Below, one piece after another: positions 53,701 to 64,000 of a stretch of DNA of 64,000 nucleotides. Position 1 is the first letter of the stretch. Each line of letters opens with the position of its first letter. Position numbers and translations under genes: made by a program. The notes below the pieces were generated by a model. That model was not told the DNA's origin and did not search any database. It worked only from the letters and a program-made list of their open reading frames with translations. The stretch comes from Eonycteris spelaea (Eukaryota > Chordata > Mammalia > Chiroptera > Pteropodidae): positions 558,001-622,000 of the forward strand of contig PUFA01000182.1 of the NCBI GenBank assembly GCA_003508835.1. Reading direction: 5' to 3'.

Positions 53701-56700
53701 AAACTAAAGCGAACTGGAAGGAATGGCTTAACTTCAGGGGTTTCTTCAAGAGGTTAGTAATTTAAGGTTAAGAAAAAGTAAGTAAGAGGCTGGACACATT
53801 TTTCGGACTTGCATTTCATTTTTTAGACAACCTTGACGCAGAACATTAAAAAATGAGAAAACCATTTCCTCAACTACCCTCACCCAACCTTGTAATTTCT
53901 CTTCCTTATAGATTAGTTTATAACATTCACAATCTGTTGTGGAACCAACAGTTCAGTGGGCAGGCATGTTGGCACACATAGTTATTTACCTTATTTTTTG
54001 AATGAATGATAAAATGACTAAAATATAACAATGTAAATGATGTGACAGCAGAAACAAAAGTGGAAATTATTAGGCATGACCAAAAATTATGGCAAAAATG
54101 AAAATTTTGGTCTCTACAGCAGGATAGCTAAATTTGAGTACCTATTTTCAATGTATGGAATGCATGAAATATACTCGAATCTCAAAAGAAGAGCACAGTG
54201 AAGTAGTTTTGTGTCTTGGAGTTACTGTCACAGACGCAGCTTCCTATAACTCTTCATCAGGGAGGTGGCGCTCAGTTCCTCAAATGCCACTGGTAGGGAC
54301 GCTGATGTGCCACTTACCTGTGGGAAAACCCACTTCCTGCAAGGCCTTTTCCCCAGTGTGAAGATCAATTTCTTAAATTCAACAAATGTTTCAAGTAATA
54401 AAGGAATTAAATCTTAATTTTCCTATATTTAATTATGAAGCCTGTAAGTTGTACAAAATGCACAACATTCGTAGTAAAAACCACACAAAAGACAAACCCC
54501 AAATCTAATCATTTATACCACAATGGAGGCTTAAACAAACAAACAAACAAAAAACCCTCTCAGGTGTAAGAATTTCCGTATAACATGTGCTAGCTGATTT
54601 TTATTCAGGAACACAGGACATCATCACACTAATAGCAGAATTCAGTACATTATGTACCAACACCCTTGGTGGCTGACTGGGAACCCCATTATCATTTTAT
54701 GACATTCTTATAGCAAAACACGCTTTGGTCTTCAAAAGACATTCGGAACTCAACTCAGAGGTCTTCATACATACACCGGGAAGATGCGCCAGCAGCTTTC
54801 CCCAGCTGTACCAGATTTAATAAAGCTGCTCTCATTCTAGAATATGTACGCTGGTTTCTGTTCAATTCTATTCCAGTTACTAGGAAAAATCTGAGTAGTT
54901 TACCACAAACTTGCCACCTTTATCCTACATTTCTCCCTTTCACACGAAAGGCAACAGAATTTCATCAAGCAGAATCGGGTTTTCACCCTTAAAACCAATT
55001 TTTCTCCTGAGCAGTAGCACAGGTACAATGCAACCCAAATCCCATCCAAGAGACAGCTCTCTAGTAAGACATGTTCCAAAATGTCAGGAGAACACATGGA
55101 CTTAGGAATGTTTTGTTTTTAATACGGAAACCATATACTCCTACTCGGATGTTTCTCAGGAATCACTATTTGAGAAAAGACACCTTACTTTCCAAAGATG
55201 AAAAATAATGTTTAAACTAATCTCAAATTAATGTGAATATAAACTATGTCTCTTCTCTACTGGTATCTAGACCCCATCTCTCTCTGGTACCCCAAGGATC
55301 AGTAACTGCTACAAGTGCTATCTTTTCCTCTGAGTCCATTTCTACTTGGATATTGCTGTTCTGTAGACTTCTTAGGGTCTTGCATATTAGGTATGGAAGC
55401 CCACTGTTTGTTATATGAGTTCCAATTACTTTCCTAGTGTCATTTGCCTTTTTACTTTGCTCATTTTTATTTATTTTTTAATTAGAGTTGACAGTCAATA
55501 TTATTTACTTTGCTCATTTTAAAAATCACGTAATTTCAAAAAATTCTTGCTTCTGGAAAAGAAAATATCACTCCCTGGCAGAAACTAAAGGACTGCCTGT
55601 CTTTATACGGAACGAAAAGCGCCCCTTGGTCCTCCTTGCATAAACGCCAGCATGGTTCACCATCTCCATGAGCTGCTCCCGCCCCCTTGCCTGGGTTCCA
55701 CCTCCCATTCCTACTCAGCTTCTGCCTTGCTGATTATGGCCATAGTCACCTACCTGGTGGACTGCCTCCCCTGCAACCCCAACTTCTGCTGGGACCCTCC
55801 CACAGCACCCCATGTGGCCCGAGGCATGTGGGTGGGCCACTGCTTAGTTTTATTTGATTACACACAGTTGTACAACTATACAAATACCCTCATAAAAGGT
55901 CTATACTTATTTCACTATAAATTTTACTTAATAAGATTCACCCTCCTGAAGATAAGAAAAAAATTAGTCTCCCTTCTCCCCACTGTGCTCCTAAGAGGTA
56001 ACCACTGTTATCAGCTAGGTGGGCCTTCAAAACATTTTCTTGAGCACTTACATATATTTACATAAACTTAAACTTGTTATGTAATGGGATCATATTGTAT
56101 ATATACTCGCTGTAACTTGCTTTTGTTGCTTAGTAACAGGCCTTGAAATATTTTCCTGCACTGTATGTTGATCTACTGCCACCCTTTATCCCATACTGTG
56201 GATGTTCCTTAATTACCTGAAAGGCTTTATTAGTTTACTATCCCAACAACTGCCCATTTCCTCACACCCTCGCCAATGTGGGATACTAGAAACAGTGTAA
56301 ATTTTACCAGTGTGATAGACAAAAATAACAGTTCATCATTTTTGTTTTCCTTCAATTGCTAGCAAGGGGATTCTTTTTTGTTTATTGGTCATGATTATTT
56401 CTTTTACTTATGAACTGCTCATTTACAGTCTCTACTTTTTGTCTACTGGACCATTTATTTTCCTTATTGATTTGTAGAAATATTTAACGCTTTCTGAATA
56501 TTTATTATATGCTGTGATATTTTCTGTTCGTGTGTCTTATTTATGGTATCTTTTGAGAAGCTTAAACCTTTTATTTAACCAAACTTATGTTTCGTTCTAG
56601 TCTCTCAGTCTTATTCTCATTTCAAGCTTTCCTTACCACTGTATTATAAAAGTACTATCCTAGTTGGAATTTCTATTTTGCACAGAAGGAGGTTAAGAAT

Positions 56701-59700
56701 AGTTTTCCCCACTGTGAGATAGACAGCCAACTGTTCCAATACCATTAAAAAAAAAAATCCTTAATGCTTCCTTTAAAATGAACAGATCCTCCAACTTTCC
56801 ACTGTTTCCAATATCCTATTAAGATCAGAGCAAGTCTGCATCACTGGTTTTTCAAAATCTTAGTTATTCTTGTACATATTCTTTTAAGATTAATTTTAGA
56901 ATAGACAAGCTCCAAAGTTCCCTTTTAGGTAAAAAGGCAAATGACAACTTTCTAATATGAAGCCATCACACCCGGAAAAATTCCTCAAAATTAGTTACAT
57001 CATTAGCCTTGAACAGTTTCTTTTGGCATCATTTATTACTTAAGAATACTCCATGTATTTTTATGTCTGGCAATATCTTGCTTAATAAGTTTTTGACTTG
57101 CAGATGATATTACTGCCACCTCAAAATACAAGAGAATCACATGACCAACAATTATAACTATCCAGCAAATATGGCAGGTAGGCACTGTTCATATTAGCTA
57201 GAGCTTTATTTTTTTTCACATTTAAGTTGTCATTGGCTTATTTCTGATTGCTTTACCAGAATTTAATTTCACGAGGCATATTCAACAGACCTTAAAAATC
57301 CAGCACTGGCCTAGAAGGAGCTGACAACCCAGTAGCATAGTACTACACACAAGAAGGAACACGGGTGCCTGGAAGACATGGCTGATTCTTGGGGTGCGTG
57401 AGAGCATGAGACTGGAACACCCTCTTGGACCAGAAAGAAAGAAGTGCTCAAAGAATGACGTGGACATGTCAAAAAGACACAGGAGTCTGTGTAAAGGGCT
57501 CTTGTCGTAACAATCTGAACAATAATCATAAAGTCTTATAACCTATCAAATAAAGTAAGAATCTCTAACTTTGCACTGATAAATGGGGGAGAACAGCAAG
57601 CTATCCCTTACGGTAGAAAATCAACTAATACAGTGGTTCCCAACTTTTTTGGCACCTATGAGAATCTAATGGTGCTCCTATGAGAATCTAACACCCGATT
57701 ATCTGAGGCAGAGCTGAGGCAGTGATGCTAATGCTAGTGCTGGGGAGTGGCTGCAAATATAGATGAAGCTTCTCTCACTCACCCACTGCTCACTTCCTGC
57801 TGTGTGGCCCGGTTCCTAACAGGCCACCAACCGGTACTGATCTGCGGGGCCCAGGGGGCTGGGGACCCCAAAACTAATACTACTGGACAAGATTCAGTGG
57901 ATGCTCAAACTACTGGAGGATGAACAGGATATTTACCTAAGTCTCAAAGATACAGTTACAAAGGGTAATACAGTACTTTCCAGTGGAGAAACCTGATGAA
58001 CACCCAATGGACAGCATGTGCCTCTGGAGAAGATACACTGAGAATAGCACTTCTGATGGTACTGCTGACAAAAGCATATAATTTGAACCTACTCATGAGA
58101 AAAAAAACAAAACGAAATCAAAAAACCTAAAAACAGGCTGCTTTGATTTAAAATGAGCAGTTTATACTCTTCAAAAATGTCTCGAATACACAGCAAGTCT
58201 TAGGATCTGTTCCAGATTGAAGGAAAGCAAAGAGACACGACAACTGAAACGCAATGCATGACCCTGGATTTGTCCTTTTGACCTGTGAAGAACGTTATTG
58301 GAACTAATGTCTAAATCTAAATAAGATCTAAGCTTATGTAATAGTATCATATCAATGCTAATTTCTTGATTTTGACAGCTACGGTTACATAACATCCTTG
58401 CTTTTAGGCAATGTTGTAGAGCAAAGGTGCACGTCCTTATCATTTATTCTCAAATAGTGCAGGAACAAACATACACATATAAACAGACAAACCAAAAACA
58501 ACCCAGAAGCACAGGATTGGCTAATACCTTAAAAAACAAATATGTTGACTTTGTTTTTCCAGTTAAATTTACTTTGCTGATAATTATTTTAAAAGATTCT
58601 GCTAAACAAATTATTGGTATAAAACTATTTTGGAGAAGTGCTAAGATTACTAGATATACATTCAAGATTCTTAATAATCAGTACGCTGATTTCAAACCGT
58701 TTTGAGTTTGTTCATGAAATGGGTCAGAAGAAAACTCTATTTTCAATCAAAATCTTGATACAATCTAATAAGGTATTGAAAATAATTCGGTAGACCTTAC
58801 AGACTTGCCCCATCAAATGTCAAAATGTACGGTAAAGCTCCAGATAGAATTATGTTGAACAAAGAAACCAGACACAAAAGGGTCTGTGTTGAGTGGATCT
58901 ATTTGACATGAAGTCCTGGAGCAGGCAAAGGGACCTATGGTGAAAGCAGCCACACTAGGGGTGAAAGGGGAGAGCGAGTGGGAAAGGGCAAGAGGAACCC
59001 CATAGAAACAGTGCATATTCTGACCCCCATCTACTTCACACCAAATGCAAAAACAAATTCCAAATGAAGTAAACATCCAGATGTAAAAATAAAACCATAA
59101 CTGTTACAAGGTAGAATACCTTTTATAATTTTAAAGCAAGGGAGGGCCTTTTAAAACACAACAAAGTCTAGGAACCATATAGAACAGGTTGGTAGCACGG
59201 CCTGTATTAACAATTAATGACCAAAATGACAAACAAGAAATGTCAAATGACAGGCTGAAAAAAACAACTGAGACATTTTAGAGAGAGCCTTCGGAAGTCA
59301 ACAAGGCAAATTCAGCAGAAAATGGGCAAAGGGCATGGAAAGGCAATTCAGAAAATACAGATAGCCATTATCAAAAGCTCTCTAATTTATAAAGTAATGC
59401 AAATGAAAACTTTACCTGTAAAGAAATGCAGATAAATATAAAATACCTTTCTTCCCTATGACACATTTAAGATGATAATACTTGGTGCTAGGTGAGAATT
59501 TTAAAAAATAGGCACTCCCTATTTTTGGCTGAGAGATTAACCAGTAGAGCCTGTTGGAGTAGCTGTTTTAAAATAAAATGTACATATCCTTTGACCCCAG
59601 AATTATACTTCTTGTAAGTCATCAAAAAAATATTCCTGTAATCAGAAAGACACATTTCTGGTTCATGGCAGCACTGAGAATTAGAAAAAAATTTGGATAG

Positions 59701-61334
59701 TTTGTTAATAAAAAGACTGAGGAACTAAGTTGTGGTACATCACATGGAGGATTACTATTAAGCTATTAAAAAAGAATGGGGACTTTTGTTTGTAGCACTA
59801 TTGAAAAGTGTCCTTAACATGTTAAGTGAAAAAAGTTATAAAATATTTTGCATAGAAGGACCTATTTTGTTTAAAAAAAAAAAAAAGCGGGGGGAAATAA
59901 ATGTATATAGGTGTGTGTGCATCTTAGGTATTTATTTTTAAGTGACTGGGAAAAGTATGGGAAAACATGTCTGACCTTCTAACAAGTTGCTTCCTAACTA
60001 GTAAGGAACTTCTACATCTTATTTACGGCATATCTGCATGTTTAAAAACCTTAGTACTTTTTTTTTTTTTTTTTAAAGAGAAAGGGAAACAAAAAGAAGA
60101 CCCACAGGCTCCATTTCCCCCAACTATGACTATCTTTCTCTGCTGATTTTCCAGTACTTTTTACCTTGGCAAAGACATTTACTTGGGCAAAGACAAAAAT
60201 GGACAATGTACCATGGACCACAGAAGTGACCTAGGTGAGGTCACTGACTGCTGTGCCTGCAGAGCTTATACCACAGTGTAGCTGACAGTGGTGCCTGCCT
60301 TTCAGACATCTTAAACCCACTTCTTCACCACTGGCCAGGTAATATATTTCATTTTGTTTTAGGGCCTGAGCAACAAAGCCTCCAATCACTTAAGGGAAAT
60401 TTCAGACATCCAAATGCCCAATTGTAGCTGATTCTTTCTTAAAAGAGTAGTTGAAAGTTACTAAATTAAATTATTGTGTAAATACTAAGGGAGAAAAAAA
60501 ACGATGATATAGCCCCTGCCCTCAACAATCTGGTTCTGACACAAGGCAGAATGACATAAGCAAGGTATAAGGAACTATGACAATGCCCCTACGGAGATAA
60601 GAGTTGTCACTGGTAGGATCAGACGTTGTGTCTGGATGAACTAGGATGTTAATGCAGGCAGATAAGGAAGAAGAGTGGGCAGAGCAGAGGACCAAGAGAG
60701 TGAACCACACGTCTGTGGCCTGATGAAAGCTCAGAATGCAGTAGAGGAAGGTAATGGGGGGGAGGAAGAGGGAAACGGAGGTTTGGGTCAGATGGTAGGG
60801 TCATCGGTGCTCCATGGAATGTTTTCACAGGGCAGGCAATTTTTGAAAGCAATGTCTATAAAAGTGACAACTCTGTTTTGGCCAAGTGGTATTTAAAAAG
60901 AAAGTTAGTTTCTACAAGTAAAAGTAATAGGGGACTCAAACTGTATTAAATACTCTCTACTTAAAGAAGGGTAAGGGTCTGGATAAGCAAGTGCTACTAA
61001 GAAACCTACAGAGGAAAATGAGTACAGGTTCGAATACCCCTTCCACCCTCTGAATTTCCAAGTAGCACAGAAACAAAACACTGGGCAGGGATCTTCAAAG
61101 AAAATAACAAGGCTTCATTCCAGGTCTTTTTGATTCACAGGGCAGTTCACAGGCCCCAAATACAATCAAGTAAACGAGGTACATTTAGCAAAGAAAGTAG
61201 CTTAGATGGCATCACTTAACATTAGCAGTGCTCATAAAATCTTCAATACCTTTGCTAGATCTCTTTGACATCTTCTTGTTTCCTTCAGAGGTAATTTCAA
61301 TTTCGTCAGGATTACCCCCTTCATCCTCAATTGC
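32721..61334 (-). CDS. SAFB: Scaffold attachment factor B1 (20 of 21 coding exons)
   Basis: Nuclear protein that binds AT-rich scaffold/matrix attachment DNA and RNA and takes part in transcriptional repression, splicing and stress granules. Exons on the minus strand, 5' to 3': 61250-61334, 52087-52151, 51799-52002, 50597-50659, 48015-48042, 46560-47070, 46088-46137, 45168-45262, 43354-43503, 43192-43274, 42722-42861, 42468-42556, 40716-40822, 38181-38471, 36916-37053, 36664-36706, 33969-34087, 33568-33668, 33141-33207 and 32721-32850. All phases join and no frame is broken. They encode 852 residues; adding the missing SAP exon (about 63 in human) gives about 915, the human length. Called SAFB and not SAFB2 from its place next to MICOS13 and its ending DARFTRRY. 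Its promoter lies past the right edge. Confidence 0.96.
35114..35334 (+). mobile_element. Non-autonomous hAT element (copy 1)
   Basis: The termini are near-inverted: CAGCGGTCCCCAACC at the left and GCTTGGGACCCCTG at the right. Flanking octamers are TTCTAGAG (35106-35113), which fits the hAT-Charlie target consensus NTCTAGAN, and GTTGTAGC (35335-35342), a diverged partner. Inside, 'gctgctgatacagatgaagc' and 'gtgcggcccaattcccaaca' are shared with the copy at 57631-57871. It sits in SAFB intron 34088-36663. Confidence 0.8.
35785..35925 (-). repeat. MIR SINE fossil
   Basis: 'ctcaaccaccctatgcagaa', 'ctcatggctggagaaacagg' and 'ctcagaagtggtggcaccag' resemble the MIR core in reverse. It is diverged and its limits are approximate. 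Confidence 0.5.
38181..38471 (-). other. SAFB: SAFB exon for the Arg/Glu-rich coiled coil
   Basis: This single 291-base exon encodes about 97 residues with repeating R-E-R patterns ([20 protein letters not shown]) and ends [10 protein letters not shown]. It is a long charged helix or coiled coil thought to mediate protein contacts. The opposite strand is stop-poor because of this composition and gives a spurious antisense frame of nearly 300 codons. Confidence 0.93.
38472..40715 (-). other. SAFB intron with no recognised element
   Basis: This 2.2 kb intron separates the coiled-coil exon from the linker exons. I find no exon, RNA gene or confidently named repeat in it. Several AT-rich blocks near 39840-40330 may be LINE-derived. 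Confidence 0.4.
40716..43274 (-). other. SAFB: SAFB exons for the lysine/glutamate-rich linker
   Basis: Exons 43192-43274 ([20 protein letters not shown]), 42722-42861 ([20 protein letters not shown]), 42468-42556 ([20 protein letters not shown]) and 40716-40822 ([20 protein letters not shown]) encode a charged, low-complexity nuclear linker with likely localisation signals (KKEK, REKR). The donor after 43192 is GTATCC, which superficially resembles a U12 donor, but I see no U12 branch site before the next exon. Confidence 0.9.
41430..41920 (+). repeat. Possible LTR-type repeat in SAFB intron
   Basis: A coherent block of moderate GC sits in an AT-rich intron: 'ggcttatgctcaacacccgc', 'ctccctggcagagggagtct', 'cttgataagaacccggtctg', 'catcacttgtgtgttgatac' and 'ggtggtcttggagatcccag'. 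The phrasing is like an old LTR, but I cannot name the family, and I see no coding remnants. The rest of intron 40823-42467 is unremarkable. Confidence 0.35.
43354..46137 (-). other. SAFB: SAFB exons for the RRM RNA-binding domain
   Basis: Exon 46088-46137 leads in ([16 protein letters not shown]). Exon 45168-45262 carries RNP2 (NFWVSGL), and exon 43354-43503 carries RNP1 (RCYGFVTM) and ends [11 protein letters not shown]. The spacing of the two RNP motifs is that of one complete RRM fold. The 1.66 kb intron between the two RRM exons (43504-45167) holds nothing I recognise. Confidence 0.93.
48210..48470 (+). repeat. L2 LINE 3'-end fossil
   Basis: 'gcttgtctgtccctctattc', 'tgcaaggagagcactgtttt' and 'agtgtctaacagaatgcccg' follow the L2 3' order. 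A second L2-like block lies at about 48560-48990 ('ctgcccctgcttggtcactt', 'ctgtctgtattttgtcacta'). Both lie in SAFB intron 48043-50596. Confidence 0.55.
49060..49195 (-). repeat. MIR SINE fossil
   Basis: 'ttttcagattaggagagtgg', 'cacagagtaactgacaacct' and 'tgctcaagaatacacagcag' are the MIR core in reverse. Confidence 0.6.
49887..49906 (+). repeat. Poly-A tract
   Basis: Twenty consecutive A bases follow 'cattattggag'. It may be the tail of a retroposon whose body I cannot identify in 49640-49886. Confidence 0.9.
51120..51345 (+). repeat. MIR SINE fossil
   Basis: 'catggattctggaattagcc', 'atgagctgtgtgttgcctgg', 'ccaattttctcaattggaaa' and 'gcctagagtctgacaaaatt' follow the MIR order. It lies in SAFB intron 50660-51798. 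Confidence 0.7.
52610..53700. repeat. L1 3'-region fossil (copy 1) in SAFB intron
   Basis: An AT-rich run shows L1-type text in order: 'gaacacactgtgaacatatt', 'gaaatagcatttccagggca', 'tttccaaatggctgtcccac', 'tatatatacctgggactatt' and 'ccactgatccattatttcta'. It carries no usable open frame. The 9.1 kb intron 52152-61249 is the largest in the window and is mostly such old repeats. Confidence 0.55.
54533..54554 (+). repeat. (AAAC)n simple repeat
   Basis: Five tandem AAAC units are followed by a short A run. 53700-55880 around it has no feature that I recognise. Confidence 0.9.
55880..57010. repeat. L1 3'-region fossil (copy 2) in SAFB intron
   Basis: It shows the same type of text, in the same order, as 52610-53700: 'gtaatgggatcatattgtat', 'ccatactgtggatgttcctt', 'cacaccctcgccaatgtggg', 'cttattgatttgtagaaata' and 'gttccaataccattaaaaaa'. 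The boundaries are approximate. Confidence 0.55.
57631..57871 (+). mobile_element. Non-autonomous hAT element (copy 2) with exact 8-bp TSD
   Basis: It begins CAGTGGTTCCCAACTTTTTTGG and ends GGGGACCCCA. The octamer AACTAATA occurs exactly at 57623-57630 and 57872-57879, the 8-base duplication diagnostic of hAT insertion. Its interior ('ctgtgtggcccggttcctaa', 'caggccaccaaccggtactg') matches copy 1 at 35114-35334 in the same orientation. A 'ctatgagaatctaa' phrase is repeated twice near the left end. Confidence 0.88.
58830..59990 (+). repeat. L1 3'-end fossil
   Basis: 'accataactgttacaaggta', 'cctttgaccccagaattata', 'atggcagcactgagaattag', 'aactaagttgtggtacatca' and 'gtgaaaaaagttataaaata' are the L1 3' end in plus orientation, followed by an A-rich run near 59873-59886. 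Confidence 0.75.
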
Positions 61335-61459
61335 CTAAAGGGAAGGTAAAAGAAAAGTTCACCAAAAAAAAAAGTCAACAGAGGCTTGACTGTTACAGAA
61401 GCTTCGAACTGCTGATCTGGAAATGCTGCCCCCAACTCCTTTCATTCATTCTTTCTCTT

Positions 61460-61640
61460 GCTGTATACATTGGAGCAAGGGCTCTGGAATCAGACTGACT
61501 GCCAGCTTTCTGCTTTACTTAAAGGTTCTGACTTCAGTTTTTATTCTGCAACATGTGGCTAATTAAACTATTTACCTTGAAAAGCTACTGTGAAAACTCT
61601 ATTACCTATGTAAAGCAAGCAATGAACAAACATTTGCCTT
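61460..61640 (+). repeat. MIR SINE fossil
   Basis: 'gggctctggaatcagactga', 'tctgacttcagtttttattc' and 'aaagctactgtgaaaactct' resemble MIR in plus orientation. It lies just upstream (in the gene's sense) of the first SAFB exon present here. 61640-63500 otherwise shows only SAFB intron 1 with a poly-G/C-rich patch at about 63228-63285. Confidence 0.5.
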
Positions 61641-63504
61641 ATTTTTAATATTATCACCATAATTTTGTTCATCCTATTCCTGGGCTCAAGGGAACTCAAA
61701 AAGGGAAGGCACGCTCTTCAATTTCCTATGACTTCACCCAGCAATGTGCTGTTCGACCTTCTGAGAGCCTCTCCTCCCCCATGCCACGCCTGCACCACCA
61801 GCACTGACTGGATAGAATATTGATACTCTTTGGCCGAATTCCTACTGAGTGGCATGGGACCAGACATGGCATGTATTGCCTTATCTGATCATACACATTC
61901 GTGACTGACTCCAAAGGATTTGTTCTCAACCACTAGGGACCCACCTCAAAGGATACAAAATTATAAGGTGCTCTGGCAAGCCTGACCTCCTACCCCCAAA
62001 ACTTGTCATTCACTTCGACAGCCTCCACCCACACTTAGCAAATCAGTATGGAACCTGTCAATGATGACACCCGTAGATGCTGAGCTTCATGTTTAGGTTT
62101 TACTAAATAAAAACCCTTTCTCTCTTTACTGTACTATCCTGTTAGCATAATTTTTATTTAAACCTACTTCAAATACTGTTTCATTTGTACACAATTCCAG
62201 AAGTCTCAGATTCTCAGCAGTTTCCTAGCTTGGTAAGCCTGAATTTAGAATGGGGCTTGAGGGGTTCAACACCTAATATGCACCAGGAAAGAAAATCTCT
62301 CACTCTTCTCTGAAACAAGAGTCAAGAAAGGAAGTTGGAGTTCTGCCCTGGGGTCAAGGAACAGACAACCCTGAAGTCCCTCACCGTTCACTAGAGACAG
62401 ACAATTCTGGAATACCACTAGAATAGAACTGCCCCAAGCAGGAGGGTACATTTCACCCTCAATGTGTCTCTTCTGCAGTGTTTACAGGGTCATCCCTAGG
62501 GAGACTGAGGGCTCTGAGTCAGGCCTTGGCAAAATACACTGTGTGTGTTCCCTCCACCTTTTCCTCTTTTGCCCTTTCTGGAAAAATAAATCAAGAAAAG
62601 GACACAAACTAGAGAACAGAAGTGGAAGAGAAGATCGGTAATTCCAGACTTGCTTAGACCAGAAAATAGATAGGGGTACAATATTTACATTTTGTGGTCA
62701 CACCCCTAAGAAACTGAAAGGAAGGAGAAGTAGGGATGGGTTTGTCCCCTCAGAGATGACAGTGACGGAAGAACCCGAAGTCACCAGTCTCAGCCACCAG
62801 CCTGACAGGAAAACGCAATGCCATCTCATCAGTTGTGCAGGCTTTTGGGCTGTCTGGGGGAAAAAAGGATAAAACCCCCAAATTGCCTTTGTTGAGGAGA
62901 CCCTGGTGGCTACACCTTGGGCATGGAAGACGTCACGGATCACAACTCCCCAAGTGCCAACCCTCACCCACCCTGCATTTTTCTCCAGGTAAATAAATGC
63001 CCTGGTCAACGAACTACCTGCCCAGAAAAAAGGAAGTTAGTATCCATAGTGAAAGAAACACAAGCTCAAGTTAGAAAGGCCCCAACTGGCTCTGGGCATA
63101 TCAGCTCACCATTCTCAAGTCTGAGCTTCCTCATCCAGAAAATAGAAAATAATCTCTACTTCCTCGTAACAGCAAGTAAAAAACAACAACGATAACAACA
63201 AAAAACAAAATTCTCAGTTGTCTGGGAGCCAGTGGGGGGGGGGGATGAGTCGCACACCTCACTGCTGCAGGGGGTGGGGGGATAGGTGCCCAGGATGAGA
63301 GGGTCCCAAGGCAAGAGCTGGGTGGGAAAAAGGCAAAGAAACAAACCAACAAGAGCAAAGGCATAAAGGGCACATACACTTAACTCCGTGTTTTTCACAC
63401 CTATCTTTCAGAATCCCTGAGGTAGGAATCAGAGGCCCCGTTCGCAAATGACACACGGTGGTGGCACAGGAGAAAAGTGAACTGTGACAACGATCATATC
63501 CTCA

Positions 63505-63660
63505 GAATTTACATATACCAGGCAACATGCCAAGCCCGTTTTATGCAATCTCATTTAGGTCTCAATAGGAAAGCGCCGTTTTTCTTTTTACAGAGAAAGG
63601 AACAAGCCCAGAGAGAATTTAACGTCTTCCTTGCCCAAGACCAACCACTGGGACGCGGCA
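63505..63660 (-). repeat. MIR SINE fossil
   Basis: 'ccaggcaacatgccaagccc', 'gcaatctcatttaggtctca', 'ttttacagagaaaggaacaa' and 'gcccagagagaatttaacgt' are MIR text in reverse. Confidence 0.65.
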
Positions 63661-63939
63661 GAGCCCCGAGTGCGCCCGCTGCCCGCTTCTCGGGGACGTC
63701 ATCTCGCTGTCCTCCCCAAACATTTTTGTTTCTGGTCGCTAGCGAAAGAGCACTTTCCCTCCCGTGTTATTTCTTTTAACTACTGTTGGTTAACCCCAAA
63801 ACTTTTTTTTTTAACGTACATGTTTTCTTCACGTGTTTACTTTGCAAATTACCCCCCTACTTAAGGGTTGCTGGCCCTTACGGGACACGGACCATCTACC
63901 TCCCCAGAGGCGACCCCGCGGCCAGCGCGGGCTCAGGGA

Positions 63940-64000
63940 AAGCGGCCGGCTCGGGTTCAAATCCTGCCGTCTCCTCGTCTCGGCCGTATGACCTTGACCG
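63940..64000 (+). repeat. MIR SINE fragment at the window edge
   Basis: 'gctcgggttcaaatcctgcc' followed by 'ggccgtatgaccttgacc' is the MIR B-box region and core start in plus orientation, in unusually CpG-rich context (63880-64000). The CpG richness probably marks the approach to the SAFB promoter island beyond the edge. Confidence 0.6.

Larger units (their letters stand above)
46560..61334 (-). other. SAFB: SAFB exons for the acidic N-terminal half with SUMO sites
   Basis: Exon 61250-61334 ([20 protein letters not shown]) continues directly from the SAP DNA-binding domain. Exons 52087-52151, 51799-52002, 50597-50659 and 48015-48042 are strongly acidic ([20 protein letters not shown]). The large exon 46560-47070 carries two psi-K-x-E SUMO motifs: VKEE (Lys codon 47015-47017) and VKRE (Lys codon 46826-46828). 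These correspond by context to the SUMO sites reported in human SAFB near residues 231 and 294. Confidence 0.9.

Noticed and set aside
63640..64000. SAFB first exon or promoter at the right edge
   Set aside because: CpG content rises, but I find no SAP-domain coding sequence (minus strand) here, and the last 60 bases are MIR-derived. The exon must lie beyond the window.

Overview
This window is mammalian nuclear DNA. It has exon-intron genes with canonical GT/AG splice sites, MIR, L2, L1 and hAT repeat fossils, and gene products close to their human counterparts. I recognise five genes: LONP1 (+), RPL36 (-), HSD11B1L (-), MICOS13 (+) and SAFB (-). This is the gene order of human 19p13.3 read in reverse. 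The best species clue is a SINE at 1963-2207 made of a tRNA-Val(UAC)-like head joined to a near full-length 5S rRNA copy and an A-rich tail. Chimeric tRNA/5S SINEs of this kind (the MEG family) were described from fruit bats (Pteropodidae), so a megabat is my best guess, inferred from one insertion.

Layout. 1-2601 is the end of LONP1's first intron. 2602-18344 holds 17 coding exons of the mitochondrial Lon protease; only the first exon, with the mitochondrial targeting sequence, lies outside. RPL36 (18613-19931) converges on LONP1 with 268 bp between the two stop codons. HSD11B1L (21855-24379) follows on the minus strand. A GC-rich regulatory block (about 26150-26890) leads into MICOS13 (26891-28425). 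A 4.1 kb intergenic stretch with old repeats separates MICOS13 from the 3' end of SAFB. The remaining half is SAFB (32721-61334) with 20 coding exons; only the SAP-domain exon lies beyond the right edge. Base composition changes from GC-rich (LONP1 to MICOS13) to AT-rich in the large SAFB introns.

Function. LONP1 (matrix protease) and MICOS13 (cristae-junction subunit) are mitochondrial. RPL36 is a ribosomal protein, HSD11B1L a short-chain dehydrogenase and SAFB a nuclear RNA/chromatin scaffold protein. They form a conserved housekeeping neighbourhood, not an operon-like system.

Main oddities: a +1 frameshift in the LONP1 AAA+ exon, two frameshifting deletions in HSD11B1L, repeated ZNF143-type modules in the MICOS13 promoter, two RFX X-box-like palindromes upstream of them, complementary GC-rich repeats flanking HSD11B1L exon 4, and near-abutting poly(A) signals between LONP1 and RPL36. 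I found no wholly new gene system.
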